Assembly: GCF_001044425.1 (NCBI RefSeq) | Contig: NZ_LFML01000006.1 | Span: 105,015 to 169,014 of the forward strand | Length of the DNA stretch: 64,000 nucleotides | Origin: Streptomyces roseus | GTDB lineage: Bacteria > Actinomycetota > Actinomycetes > Streptomycetales > Streptomycetaceae | Direction of reading: 5' to 3' | Shown: one piece after another, positions 40,440-49,518 of the stretch | How positions within the stretch are numbered: the stretch's first letter is position 1 | How the letters are laid out: each line of letters opens with the position of its first letter | Position numbers and translations under genes: made by a program | The notes under the pieces: model-generated | The model's database searches: none | What the model saw: the letters and a program-made list of their open reading frames with translations, nothing else | Told to the model about the DNA's origin: nothing

Positions 40440-41573
40440 ATGGGTTCGTCCCGCGGAATCCTCGGCATGCTCGGCCTGCTGTCCTGCCTCGCACTTTCGG
40501 TGAACGTCCCGGTCGCGGCCGCCTCCGCCGCCTCCGCCGCGGCCCCGCCGGGCCCCGCCGCCCCGGCCGCGCGGGAAATGGCCAAGGTCCCCTTCGCCCA
40601 GCGTTACCAGGCCGTCCAGCGCGGCGGACTGGTCCGCGCCTCCAACTCCTCCATCGCCTGCCGCAGTGCGCAGGCCCCGGACGCCGAGCCGTGTGCCGAG
40701 GTCAGCCGGGGTGCGGCGGGGGTCAACGGCGATTTCGACATGTTCTACAGCGAGGTCGACAAGGACCCCGACACCTACAACTCCACCCGGGCCGAGCTCA
40801 AGGTCCCGCAGGGCGCGAAGGTCTCGTACGCCCGCCTGTACTGGGGCGGGAACCTGCGGGTTGGCGAGCAGAAGCCGCCGGAGGACAACGGCCGGGTGCT
40901 GGTCGCCGAGCCGGGCGGGGCCTACAAGGAGGTCCTCGCCGACACGGTGATCGGCCACCGTTCGGACGCGGGCAGCGATGCCTACCAGGCTTCGGCGGAC
41001 GTGACCCCGATGGTCCGCAAGGGCGGCGCCGGAATGTGGACGGTGGCCCAGCTGAACATCGCGATGGGCCACTCCGAGGTGGGTGCCTGGGGCGGCTGGA
41101 CGCTGGTCGTGGCGTACGAGCACCCCCAGGAGCCGGTGCGCCGGATCTCGGTGTGGGACGGCTTCGAGCAGATCGCCGCGGGCGCCGGCCCGGCGGCGGC
41201 CGACACGGTAGAGATCGCGGGCCTGGACGCGGCCGCCGGTTCCGCGGGGAAGGTCGGGGTGGTCGCGTACGACGGGGACCGCGGGACGCTCGGGGACTCA
41301 CTCACGGTGACCTCCGACAGTGGCCGCCGGGTGGCCATCAGCGATGCCGAAAATCCTTTTAATGATGTTATGAATTCCACGATCACGGAATTCGGCGATG
41401 CCTCGTTCGTGCGACAGCCCGAACATGTGAACAATCTCGGATATGACGCGGACGTGTTCGACCTGAGTCCCGCCCTGTCCGGTGGCGCCCGCAACCTGAG
41501 CTTCAGGTTCACGGGCGAAAGCCAGGGTCAATTCCTCGGCGTGCTCTTCGTTCAGACAGACGCGCGCCGCTGA
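40440..41573 (+). CDS. secreted DUF3344-domain protein
   Basis: Protein of 377 residues. A signal peptide (GILGMLGLLSCLALSVNVPVAA) leads to a beta-rich exoprotein with FDMFYSEVDKDPDTYNST, YARLYWGGNLR, GAWGGWTLVVAYEHP and, near the end, NNLGYDADVFDLS, the pattern of DUF3344 proteins. Members are large surface adhesion-like proteins in archaea and actinobacteria; the function is unknown. Three cysteines early in the mature part. GGAG precedes the ATG at 40440 by 8 bases. It stands between the chaplin block and the polysaccharide locus and may belong to either. Confidence 0.8.
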   Translation: MGSSRGILGMLGLLSCLALSVNVPVAAASAASAAAPPGPAAPAAREMAKVPFAQRYQAVQRGGLVRASNSSIACRSAQAPDAEPCAEVSRGAAGVNGDFDMFYSEVDKDPDTYNSTRAELKVPQGAKVSYARLYWGGNLRVGEQKPPEDNGRVLVAEPGGAYKEVLADTVIGHRSDAGSDAYQASADVTPMVRKGGAGMWTVAQLNIAMGHSEVGAWGGWTLVVAYEHPQEPVRRISVWDGFEQIAAGAGPAAADTVEIAGLDAAAGSAGKVGVVAYDGDRGTLGDSLTVTSDSGRRVAISDAENPFNDVMNSTITEFGDASFVRQPEHVNNLGYDADVFDLSPALSGGARNLSFRFTGESQGQFLGVLFVQTDARR

Positions 41574-41592
41574 ACGTAGGAGACCACTCCGC

Positions 41593-42810
41593 GTGCCGAC
41601 ACAGCCTCCCCCAGCGCAGCCCTCCCGTGCGCAGGTTCCGATTCCCCGCCCCCTGTCCGTCCTGCACCTCGTCCAGCCCGTCGACGGCGGCGTCGCCCGC
41701 GTCGTGGCCGACCTCGTCCGCGCCCAGACGGCCGCCGGCCTGCGGACCGCCGTCGGCTGCCCGCGCGGCGGACAGCTCGCCGACGCCGCTCGTGACGCCG
41801 GGGCCGAGGTGCTCACCTGGCGCGCCGGCCGGGCCCCCGGCCCCGACCTGCCCGCCGAAGTGCTCGGCGCCCGCAGGGTCATCGGCCTGGCCGGGCCGGA
41901 CGTCCTGCACGCCCACAGCGCCAAGGCGGGACTGGCCGGGCGGCTCGCCGTGCGCGGGGCCGTGCCCACCGTCTTCCAGCCGCACGCGTGGTCCTTCGAC
42001 GCCGTCGGCGGGGCCACCGCCGCGCTCGCCCTGCGCTGGGAGCGGTTCGGGGCCCGTTGGGCCGACCGGGTGCTCTGCGTCAGCGAGGCCGAGCGCCGGG
42101 CCGGGGAGGCCGAGGGGATCTCCGCCCACTGGTCGGTGATCCGCAACGGAGTGGACCTCGACCACTTCCGCCCCGGCGGCCCCGACCGGGAGGCCGACCG
42201 GGCTCGCGCGCGTACCGAACTCCCTTTGCCCGCAGCCTTCGTGGGCGACGGTCCGCTCGCCGTATGCGTGGGCCGGCTCTGCCAGCAGAAGGGCCAGGAC
42301 ATCCTGCTCCGGGCCTGGCGGGAGGTGCTCGGCAACGTCCCGGAGGCCCGTCTCGCGCTCGTCGGCGACGGCCCCGACACCGAGAAGCTGCGCCGCAGCG
42401 CCCCGCCCGGAGTGCTCTTCGCCGGCGCCGCTCCCGACATCCGACCGTGGCTTCGGGCCGCCGATCTCGTTGTACTGCCGTCGCGGTGGGAGGGCATGGC
42501 GCTCGCCCCGCTCGAAGCCATGGCCTGCGGCCGACCGGTCCTGGTCTCCGACGTCAGCGGTGCCCGGGAGAGCCTGCCGCCCGGTCAGGGACGGCTCTGC
42601 CTGGTACCGCCGGAGGACCCGACGGCCCTGGCCAAGGCCCTGGGGCGGCTGCTCGCCGAACCGCGGCTGCTCGCCGAACTCGGGGAGCAGGCCCAGCAGC
42701 ACGCCCGGACCGACTTCGACGTGCGGCGGACCACGGACGCGGTCACCGGTCTGTACCACGAACTGCTGGGCAGGCCCCGGCCCTTGAACCAGGAGCGCAT
42801 CAGCCGATGA
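41593..42810 (+). CDS. GT4-family glycosyltransferase
   Basis: Protein of 405 residues with two Rossmann domains. LSVLHLVQPVDGGVARVV is the N-terminal donor-fold start, VLHAHSAKAGLAGRL and PHAWSFDAVGG follow, and the C-terminal EAMACGRPVLVSDVSGARES holds the EX7E nucleotide-sugar site of GT-B GT4 enzymes. It would add a sugar to a lipid-linked acceptor on the cytoplasmic face. GTG start with GTAGGAG about 12 bases upstream. First gene of the tight polysaccharide operon: its stop overlaps the next start (ATGA). Confidence 0.9.
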   Translation: MPTQPPPAQPSRAQVPIPRPLSVLHLVQPVDGGVARVVADLVRAQTAAGLRTAVGCPRGGQLADAARDAGAEVLTWRAGRAPGPDLPAEVLGARRVIGLAGPDVLHAHSAKAGLAGRLAVRGAVPTVFQPHAWSFDAVGGATAALALRWERFGARWADRVLCVSEAERRAGEAEGISAHWSVIRNGVDLDHFRPGGPDREADRARARTELPLPAAFVGDGPLAVCVGRLCQQKGQDILLRAWREVLGNVPEARLALVGDGPDTEKLRRSAPPGVLFAGAAPDIRPWLRAADLVVLPSRWEGMALAPLEAMACGRPVLVSDVSGARESLPPGQGRLCLVPPEDPTALAKALGRLLAEPRLLAELGEQAQQHARTDFDVRRTTDAVTGLYHELLGRPRPLNQERISR

Positions 42811-44336
42811 CGATGGACAGCGCACCCGCCCGGCACACCGGGCAGGGCGGCACGGGGCCCGGCGGCGCCGCCGCCGGCACCGCAGCCGTCCGACGGTCCG
42901 TGACCGCCATCCACCCCCCACGCCGGCCGAGGGCCGACCAGGCCCGGCCCCTGGCGCGGCCGCAGCGGGTCCGGCGCCGCGACGGGGTCCTCCCGCTGCT
43001 GACCGCCGACGCGCTGGCCGCCGTACTCACCACGACGCTCACCACGGCGGTCCTGTCGGCGCCCGGGACGGCGGTGCCCGCCGAGGCGGCCGCCCCGATG
43101 GCCGTCCTGCTCGCCGTCCTGCACGCCCAGGCCGGGCTGTACCGGCCGCGGCTCGCGCCCTCCGCGCTGCTGGAACTGCCCGCGCTGGCCGGGCGGGCCG
43201 CCATCCTGTGGTGCGCCTTCGCCGCGGTCGTGGCCGCCACGGCACCGGGCGGGGCCATGGCCTGGCCGGCCCTGCTGGGCGCCGTCTGCGCGCAGACCGT
43301 GCTGACGTGCGCCGGGCGCGGGCTGGCCAACGGGCTGCGCCGCCGCGCGGCCCGCCGCCGGCCCGCCTCCGCCCTCGTCGTCGGCCCCGGCGCGGGGGCG
43401 AGCGCGGTCGCCGCCGCCCTGCACGGGCGCCCCGAGTACGGGCTGCGGCCCGTCGGGCTCGCCGCCACCGGCGACCCGGAAGGCGAGGGCGGCGCCGTGC
43501 CGGTGCTCGCCACGCACGAGGACATCCGGCGCGCGGTCATCCAGAACTCGGTCCGGCACGCGGTGTTCACCCGCCCGCCGGAGGCCGACGAGCGCACCGC
43601 CTCCCTGGTCCGGCTCTTCCACGACCACGGCTGCCGGCTCTGGCTCGCCGACCCGGCCGGCACCGCCAAGGTGACCGGCATGCGGGTGGCCCAGCCCGCC
43701 GACCAGCTGTGGGGGTACGCCGTACAGCCGCTGCTGCCGCGTCCGTCGCGGCCGGTGGAGCGCTGGGTGAAGCGGGCCATCGACGGCCTGCTCGCCGCGC
43801 TCGCGCTGCTCGCCGCCGCGCCCGTGATGGGCGTGTGCGCACTGGCCGTGCGGATCGCCGACGGGCCCGGGGTGATCTTCCGGCAGGAGCGGGTCGGCCT
43901 GTACGGGCGCCCCTTCACGCTGCTGAAGTTCCGCACCCTGCGCGCCGACGAGCACGAGTCGGCCACCCGGTGGACGGTCGCGGGGGACCACCGGATGAGC
44001 CCGGTCGGCTCCTTCCTGCGCAAGTCCTCGCTGGACGAGCTGCCGCAGCTGTGGAACGTCGTACGGGGTGACATGAGCCTGGTCGGACCGCGGCCCGAGC
44101 GCCCGTTCTTCGTGGCGAAGTTCGCCGCCGTCCACCCCGGCTACGAGGCCCGGCACCGGATGCCCGTGGGCATCACCGGGCTCGCCCAGATCAACGGCCT
44201 GCGCGGGGACACCTCCATCGAGGACCGGGCCCGCTTCGACAACCACTACATCGACACCTGGTCGCTCTGGCAGGACCTGTGGATCCTCGCCCGCACCGCG
44301 GCCTCCTTCTTCCGCTTCCGGCTGGGGGGCAGCTGA
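42807..44336 (+). CDS. undecaprenyl-phosphate sugar transferase (WcaJ/WbaP-like)
   Basis: Protein of 509 residues. About five N-terminal membrane helices, a Rossmann-like middle part (ALVVGPGAGASAVAAAL), and the C-terminal bacterial sugar transferase domain: KRAIDGLLAALALLAAAPVMG, FRQERVGLYGRPFTLLKFRTLRADE in part, LDELPQLWNVVRGDMSLVGPRPE. The enzyme starts repeat-unit assembly by moving a sugar phosphate onto undecaprenyl phosphate at the membrane. Coupled to the upstream glycosyltransferase by a four-base overlap and to the ligase gene by one base. Confidence 0.93.
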   Translation: MTMDSAPARHTGQGGTGPGGAAAGTAAVRRSVTAIHPPRRPRADQARPLARPQRVRRRDGVLPLLTADALAAVLTTTLTTAVLSAPGTAVPAEAAAPMAVLLAVLHAQAGLYRPRLAPSALLELPALAGRAAILWCAFAAVVAATAPGGAMAWPALLGAVCAQTVLTCAGRGLANGLRRRAARRRPASALVVGPGAGASAVAAALHGRPEYGLRPVGLAATGDPEGEGGAVPVLATHEDIRRAVIQNSVRHAVFTRPPEADERTASLVRLFHDHGCRLWLADPAGTAKVTGMRVAQPADQLWGYAVQPLLPRPSRPVERWVKRAIDGLLAALALLAAAPVMGVCALAVRIADGPGVIFRQERVGLYGRPFTLLKFRTLRADEHESATRWTVAGDHRMSPVGSFLRKSSLDELPQLWNVVRGDMSLVGPRPERPFFVAKFAAVHPGYEARHRMPVGITGLAQINGLRGDTSIEDRARFDNHYIDTWSLWQDLWILARTAASFFRFRLGGS

Positions 44337-45748
44337 TGAGCCTCGCCGTATCCCCGTTCGGCGCCGGGGCCGCCGGCCGGTCCGGCCCGGCCGGGCTGCT
44401 GCGGCGGCACTGGCCGCTGGTGCCGCTGGCCGCGACCGTCCTGCTGCTCCTCGCCCCGATCGCCGCGGGCGACGCGAGCACCTCCGGCAAGGTCGGCCCG
44501 GCCGACGCCGCCTCGCTGCTGCTGGTGGTGGTCTGCGCGGTGCAGGCGCTGCGCGGCCGGGTGCGGGAGCTGAGCCCGCTCGGGGTGCTGGTGCTCGGCG
44601 TGCCCGCCGTGGGGCTGGCGGTGGCGACCGCGACCGCCGGCGACCCGTACGCGGCGCTGCCCGGGTTCGTGCGCTACCTCCAGGTGTTCGTGCTGGTCCC
44701 GGCGGCGATCGTGCTGCTGGTGCGCGACGCCGGGGAGTTCCGGCTGGCCGCCGGGTGCTTCGTGGTGCTGGCCCTGGTGCAGGGCGCGGTGGGGGTCGTG
44801 CAGTTCGCGACCCACACCGGGGCCTCGTACCAGGGCGAGGACATCCGCGCCGTCGGCACCTTCGGGCCCGGCGACGTGATGGGCATGGCCACGGTGGTGG
44901 CGTACGGGCTGGTCGCTGCGACCGCGGCGGCCCTGGCCCCGGGACTGCCGGGCCGGGTGCGGCGGATCGCGGGCGGGGCGGCCCTGGTGCTGGTGGTGCC
45001 GCTGGTGCTGTCGTTCAGCCGGGGCGCGTGGATCGCCACGGTCGGCGCGGCGGTGCTGGTGATGGTGCTCGCCGGGATCCGGCGGGCGCTGAAGGTGCTG
45101 CTCGCGCTGGTCGCGGCCGGGGTGGTCCTGGTGGGCGGGTTCGGGGTCGGCTCCGAGATGGTCGCGGAGCGGCTGACCTCGATCACGCAGGTCTCCAGCG
45201 CCCCCGACCAGTCGGTGACCGACCGGTACACGATGTGGGCCGCCGCCGGGTCGATGTGGCGCGAGCGGCCGGCGGTCGGGGTGGGCCTCAAGGGCTTCCC
45301 GGCCAACCGGGACGGGCACTCCTCGCTGGGGCTGTCCTCCGGCAGCGACACCGCGGGCGCGGGGCAGGCGTACATCCGCCAGCCGCTGCTCTCCCCGCAC
45401 AACATGTACCTGCTGGTCCTGAGCGAGCAGGGGCTGATCGGGCTGACCGCGCTGGCGGGCGGCTGGGCGGCGCTGCTCGTCGCGGGGCTGCGGCGCTGCG
45501 CGCGCGGCGGCGCCGGGATCCGGGACTGCGGACTGATCGCCGTCGGGCTGTTCGTGTGGCAGCTGATCGACTTCCTGTACGCGGACATCGGAGGCCCCTC
45601 CACCGTCCTGACCGGAGTGATCATCGGTCTGGCGGCCTGGTGGGCCCTGCCCTCGCCCTCCGGAGGGGACACGGCCGCCGCCGCGGCGGGCGGGCGCACC
45701 GGCCTCGTGGCCGCACCGCGCGCCGCCTCGGGTGCGGACGGCCGGTGA
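44336..45748 (+). CDS. O-antigen ligase/polymerase family protein (Wzy-like)
   Basis: Protein of 470 residues with about twelve membrane helices and a long extracytoplasmic loop. The Wzy_C region includes LVLSFSRGAWIATVG and, in the loop, SPHNMYLLVLSEQGLIGL, the typical ligase/polymerase histidine motif. It would join repeat units or attach them to an acceptor outside the membrane. It starts at the last base of the sugar-transferase stop (TGATG), and its own stop overlaps the flippase start (GTGA). Confidence 0.88.
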   Translation: MSLAVSPFGAGAAGRSGPAGLLRRHWPLVPLAATVLLLLAPIAAGDASTSGKVGPADAASLLLVVVCAVQALRGRVRELSPLGVLVLGVPAVGLAVATATAGDPYAALPGFVRYLQVFVLVPAAIVLLVRDAGEFRLAAGCFVVLALVQGAVGVVQFATHTGASYQGEDIRAVGTFGPGDVMGMATVVAYGLVAATAAALAPGLPGRVRRIAGGAALVLVVPLVLSFSRGAWIATVGAAVLVMVLAGIRRALKVLLALVAAGVVLVGGFGVGSEMVAERLTSITQVSSAPDQSVTDRYTMWAAAGSMWRERPAVGVGLKGFPANRDGHSSLGLSSGSDTAGAGQAYIRQPLLSPHNMYLLVLSEQGLIGLTALAGGWAALLVAGLRRCARGGAGIRDCGLIAVGLFVWQLIDFLYADIGGPSTVLTGVIIGLAAWWALPSPSGGDTAAAAAGGRTGLVAAPRAASGADGR

Positions 45749-47511
45749 CCGATACGACGCCCTGGCGGCCCGCCCCCGGCCCACCGGCCGGGGCGGGCCC
45801 CGCCCGCGTCCCGGGCTCGCCGGCCCGGGCCGCACGACGGAAACCGCCCGAGGGCGAGGGGCCCGTACGGGACGAGCCGCCCGCCGGGACGGCGGGCGGG
45901 AGCACGGCTGCGGCTCCGCTCGGACGGTTCCTGGCCAAGGCCGCCGCCGTCACCGCCGGACTGACCGCCGCCGGGGCGGTCTTCGGGCTGTTCCGGGACC
46001 AGACCATCGCGCACCTCTTCGGGGCCGGGCACGACAGCGACGCCTTCCTGATCGCCTGGACCGTGCCCGAGATGGCCTCGACGCTGCTCATCGAGGACGC
46101 CATGGCCCTGCTGATGGTGCCCGCGTTCAGCCAGGCCCTCGCCCGCCGGGCTGCCGCCCGCGCCGGGCTGACCCGCAAGGCCGCCCGCGACCAGGACCCC
46201 GTACGGCTGCTCGTGGGGGCCACCCTGCCGCGGCTGGCGGTGTTCCTGGCCGCCGTCGCCTCCCTCCTCGTCGTCGCCGCGCCGCTGGTCGTCGCCGTGC
46301 TCGCACCCGGGCTGCCCGACCCGGCCCTGGCCGTGGAGTGCACCCGGATGACCGCGCTGACCGTGCTGTCCTTCGGGATCGCCGGGTACTTCAGCGCCGC
46401 GCTGCGGGCCCACCGCTCGTTCGTGCCGCCCGCCGCGATCTACGTCTCGTACAACATCGGCATCATCGGGACGATGATCGCCCTGCACGCCGTGTGGGGG
46501 GTGCGGGCGGCCGCCGCCGGGGTCGCCGCCGGCGGACTGCTGATGGTGCTCGTCCAACTGCCCTCGTTCGTCAGGAACGTGGGCTTCGGACCGTCCCGCG
46601 CCCAGGGCGCACCGCGCAGCCAGCGCGACCGGGACCGGCCCACCCTCATCGCGTTCGGCCTGATCGCCCCGGTGATCTTCTTCGCGGTGTTCCGGCAGTC
46701 GCAGGTGCTGGTCGAGCGCTTCCTGGCCGCCTCGCTGCCCTCGGGGGCGATCTCGCACCTGAACTACGCGCAGAAGGTCGCGCAGATGCCGATGGTGCTG
46801 TCGCTGATGATCTGCACCGTCACCTTCCCCGTCGTCGCCCAGGCCATGGCCGGAGGAGAGCGCGAGAAGGCCCGGCGGCGCGTCGAGCAGGACCTGGCGC
46901 TGGCCTCCCTCGCCGTCCTCGTGGGCAGCGCCCTCGTCATCGGATACGCGCCCCAGATCATCCAGGTCCTCTTCGAACGCGGCGCGTTCACCCACCGCGA
47001 CACCCTCGCCACCGCCTCCGTCATGCGGGTCTACGCCCTCGGACTGCTCGGCCACTGCCTCGTCGGGGCGCTGTCCCGGCCCTTCTTCTCGACCGCCCGG
47101 CCCACCTGGTTCCCGGCGCTCGCGATGGGCGCCGGACTCCTCGTCAACATCGTGGCCGGAGCCTTCGCCGTCCGCTGGTGGGGCACGTACGGCATCGCCG
47201 CCGCCAACGCGGCCGGCATCTCCACCACCGCCGCACTGCTGCTCACCGGGCTCGGCTCGCGGATCGTCGCCATCCAGGTCCGCCGGGTCGCGCTCAGCAT
47301 CGGCCGCCTGTCCGTCGCCGCCGTCGGGGCCTGCGCCACCGGCTGGATCGCCGGGCCGATGATCCCCGACCCGCTGCTCAGCGCCGCCCTCGGCTGCCTG
47401 CTCGTGCCCGCCATGTTCGGCGCCTGCGGCGTGGCCATACGGGTGCTCGAAATCACCGCCCTGCCCGCCCAGATCGCCCAGATGACCCAGAGGTTCCGCA
47501 ATGCCCGCTGA
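45745..47511 (+). CDS. MurJ/Wzx-like lipid-linked oligosaccharide flippase
   Basis: Protein of 588 residues of the MOP exporter superfamily, MurJ branch, about 14 helices after a disordered Pro-rich N-terminus of about 60 residues. Landmarks are AAAVTAGLTAAGAVFGLFRDQTIAHLFG in part, DAFLIAWTVPEM, and LNYAQKVAQMPMVL. Inside an exopolysaccharide operon it probably flips the lipid-linked repeat unit rather than lipid II. GTG start overlapping the previous stop. The essential murJ should exist elsewhere in the genome. Confidence 0.88.
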   Translation: MTDTTPWRPAPGPPAGAGPARVPGSPARAARRKPPEGEGPVRDEPPAGTAGGSTAAAPLGRFLAKAAAVTAGLTAAGAVFGLFRDQTIAHLFGAGHDSDAFLIAWTVPEMASTLLIEDAMALLMVPAFSQALARRAAARAGLTRKAARDQDPVRLLVGATLPRLAVFLAAVASLLVVAAPLVVAVLAPGLPDPALAVECTRMTALTVLSFGIAGYFSAALRAHRSFVPPAAIYVSYNIGIIGTMIALHAVWGVRAAAAGVAAGGLLMVLVQLPSFVRNVGFGPSRAQGAPRSQRDRDRPTLIAFGLIAPVIFFAVFRQSQVLVERFLAASLPSGAISHLNYAQKVAQMPMVLSLMICTVTFPVVAQAMAGGEREKARRRVEQDLALASLAVLVGSALVIGYAPQIIQVLFERGAFTHRDTLATASVMRVYALGLLGHCLVGALSRPFFSTARPTWFPALAMGAGLLVNIVAGAFAVRWWGTYGIAAANAAGISTTAALLLTGLGSRIVAIQVRRVALSIGRLSVAAVGACATGWIAGPMIPDPLLSAALGCLLVPAMFGACGVAIRVLEITALPAQIAQMTQRFRNAR

Positions 47512-48277
47512 CACCCGCACGGAGCCGGCCGCCCAGGTGGTCCCCGCCCGCCGGACCGCCTCGCCGTGGGTCCTGATGTACCACTCGGTCGCCGAGTTCA
47601 CCGATCCCGCCGAGGACCCGTACGGCATCACCGTCACCCCGGCCGCGCTGGAGGCGCAACTCCTGTGGCTGCGCTCGCGGGGCCTGCGCGGGGTGTCCGT
47701 CGGCGAACTGCTGCGGGCCTGCGCCGCCGGGCGCGGCGCCGGGCTCGTCGGGCTGACCTTCGACGACGGCTACACCGACTACCTGACCCGGGCGCTGCCG
47801 CTGCTGCGCCGCCACGACTGCACCTCCACCCTGTTCGTGCTGCCCGGGCGGCTCGGGGTGGACAACGTGTGGGACCCGCTGGGCCCGCGCAAGTCCCTGC
47901 TGACCGCCGAGGGCATCCGCGAAGTCGCGGCCGCGGGGCAGGAGATCGGCTCGCACGGACTGCTCCACCAGGACCTCACCGCCGCCCCCGACGACATCCT
48001 CCAGCAAGAGCTGCGGGGCAGCAGGGAGCTGATCCGGGAGCTGACCGGAACCCTGCCGCAGGGGTTCTGCTACCCGTACGGGCACCTCGACGCGCGGGTC
48101 GTCGCGGCGACGCGGGCCGCCGGGTACGGGTACGCCTGCGCCATCGACCCCGGCCGGCTGGCCGGCCCGCACGCCCTGCCGCGCACCCACGTCAGCCAGG
48201 CGGACGGGCCCGGCCGGCTGCGGATCAAGCAGCTGCGCCACCGGGTCGGGGAACTGCGCCGGGCGGTGGCCCGGTGA
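47501..48277 (+). CDS. polysaccharide deacetylase (NodB family, CE4)
   Basis: Protein of 258 residues. The NodB domain shows LTFDDGYTDY (catalytic Asp and metal-binding Asp), SHGLLHQDL (two metal His) and GFCYPYGHLD. It has no signal peptide, so it is either cytoplasmic or exported in an unseen way. The enzyme would remove acetyl groups from N-acetylated sugars, leaving free amines on the polymer or its precursor. It overlaps the flippase end by 11 bases and the next gene by four (GTGA). Confidence 0.9.
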   Translation: MPADTRTEPAAQVVPARRTASPWVLMYHSVAEFTDPAEDPYGITVTPAALEAQLLWLRSRGLRGVSVGELLRACAAGRGAGLVGLTFDDGYTDYLTRALPLLRRHDCTSTLFVLPGRLGVDNVWDPLGPRKSLLTAEGIREVAAAGQEIGSHGLLHQDLTAAPDDILQQELRGSRELIRELTGTLPQGFCYPYGHLDARVVAATRAAGYGYACAIDPGRLAGPHALPRTHVSQADGPGRLRIKQLRHRVGELRRAVAR

Positions 48278-49518
48278 GGACGCCGCGGGCGCTGCACATC
48301 ATCACGGGGCTCGGCGTCGGCGGCGCCGAGCAGCAGCTGCGGCTGCTGCTGCGCCACCTGCCGATGCGCTGCGACGTGCTGACGCTGACCAACCCGGGGC
48401 CGGTGGCCGAGGGCCTGCGCGCCGACGGGGTCCGCGTGGTGCACCTGGGCATGAAGGGCAACCGGGACCTGGGGGCGCTGCCGCGGCTGGTGCGCTTCAT
48501 CCGGCGCGAGCAGTACGACCTCGTGCACACGCACCTGTACCGGGCCTGCGTGTACGGGCGGCTCGCGGCCCGGCTCGCGGGGGTCGGGGCGACCGTGGCC
48601 ACCGAGCACTCGCTCGGCGAGGACGAGATCGAGGGCCGGAAGCTGACGGGCGGGGTGCGCGCGCTGTACCTGGCCAGCGAGCGGCTGGGCGCGGCGACCG
48701 TCGCGGTGTCGGACACCGTGGCGGCGCGCCTGGAGAAGTGGGGGGTGCCGGCCGCGCGGGTGCACGTCGTACCCAACGGGATCGAGGCGACCCGCTTCCG
48801 CTTCGACGAGGGGGTGCGCCGGGCCACGCGGGCCCGGATCGGGCTGCCGGAGCGGGCGTTCGTGGTCGGTGGGGTCGGCCGGCTGGTGCCGGGCAAGCGG
48901 TTCGACTCGCTCGTACGGGCGGTGGCGGCGCTGCCGGGGGCCCACCTGCTGCTGGTCGGGGACGGGCCGGAGCGGGCGGCGCTGCGGCGGCTGGCCGCGG
49001 AACTGGGCGCGCAGGGCCGGATCCACCTGCTGGGGGAGCGGGATCCGCTGGGCGACGGCGCCGACGGGCGCACGCCCGGGATCCCGGCGCTGCTCGCCGC
49101 GATGGACGTGTTCGTGTCGCCGTCGCGGGAGGAGGCGTTCGGGCTGGCCGTGGTGGAGGCGCTGGCGGCGGGCCTGCCGGTGCTGCACGTCACCTGTCCC
49201 GCGATCGACGACCTGCCGGCCGCGCAGGCGCCGGGGGCCCGCCGGATCGGGACCGGGACGCAGGAGCTGGTCGCCGCCCTGCGCGGGCACATGGAGGCGG
49301 GCGCGCGGCGTCTGCCCCAGCCCCCGGTGGTGCGCCGCTACGACATCGCCCGCAGCGCGGAGCGCCTCCTCGCGGTCTACGCCCTGGCGCTGCCGGGGCC
49401 CCGTCCCGCCCCGACGCCGCCACCGGGCGCCTCGAACGACGACGTACCCCCGACGGGGTTCCCCGCGCGGGGGCCCGAAACCACTCCCATCCCTCCAGGA
49501 AGGCACGTACATGGCTGA
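48274..49518 (+). CDS. GT4-family glycosyltransferase, second copy
   Basis: Protein of 414 residues. RALHIITGLGVGGAEQQL is a classic GT4 N-terminus, HTHLYRACVYGRLAARL and VPNGIEATRF follow, and SREEAFGLAVVEALAAGLPV carries the EX7E site. The last 35 residues are Pro-rich and disordered. It adds a sugar during repeat-unit synthesis. It is only distantly related to the first GT4 in the operon, so a different linkage is likely. GTG start in the deacetylase stop. Confidence 0.92.
   Translation: MRTPRALHIITGLGVGGAEQQLRLLLRHLPMRCDVLTLTNPGPVAEGLRADGVRVVHLGMKGNRDLGALPRLVRFIRREQYDLVHTHLYRACVYGRLAARLAGVGATVATEHSLGEDEIEGRKLTGGVRALYLASERLGAATVAVSDTVAARLEKWGVPAARVHVVPNGIEATRFRFDEGVRRATRARIGLPERAFVVGGVGRLVPGKRFDSLVRAVAALPGAHLLLVGDGPERAALRRLAAELGAQGRIHLLGERDPLGDGADGRTPGIPALLAAMDVFVSPSREEAFGLAVVEALAAGLPVLHVTCPAIDDLPAAQAPGARRIGTGTQELVAALRGHMEAGARRLPQPPVVRRYDIARSAERLLAVYALALPGPRPAPTPPPGASNDDVPPTGFPARGPETTPIPPGRHVHG

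Noticed and set aside
45745..47511. Flippase considered as the essential lipid II flippase MurJ of the division cluster
   Set aside because: It sits inside an exopolysaccharide operon with overlapping starts and stops, so a Wzx-like role is more likely.
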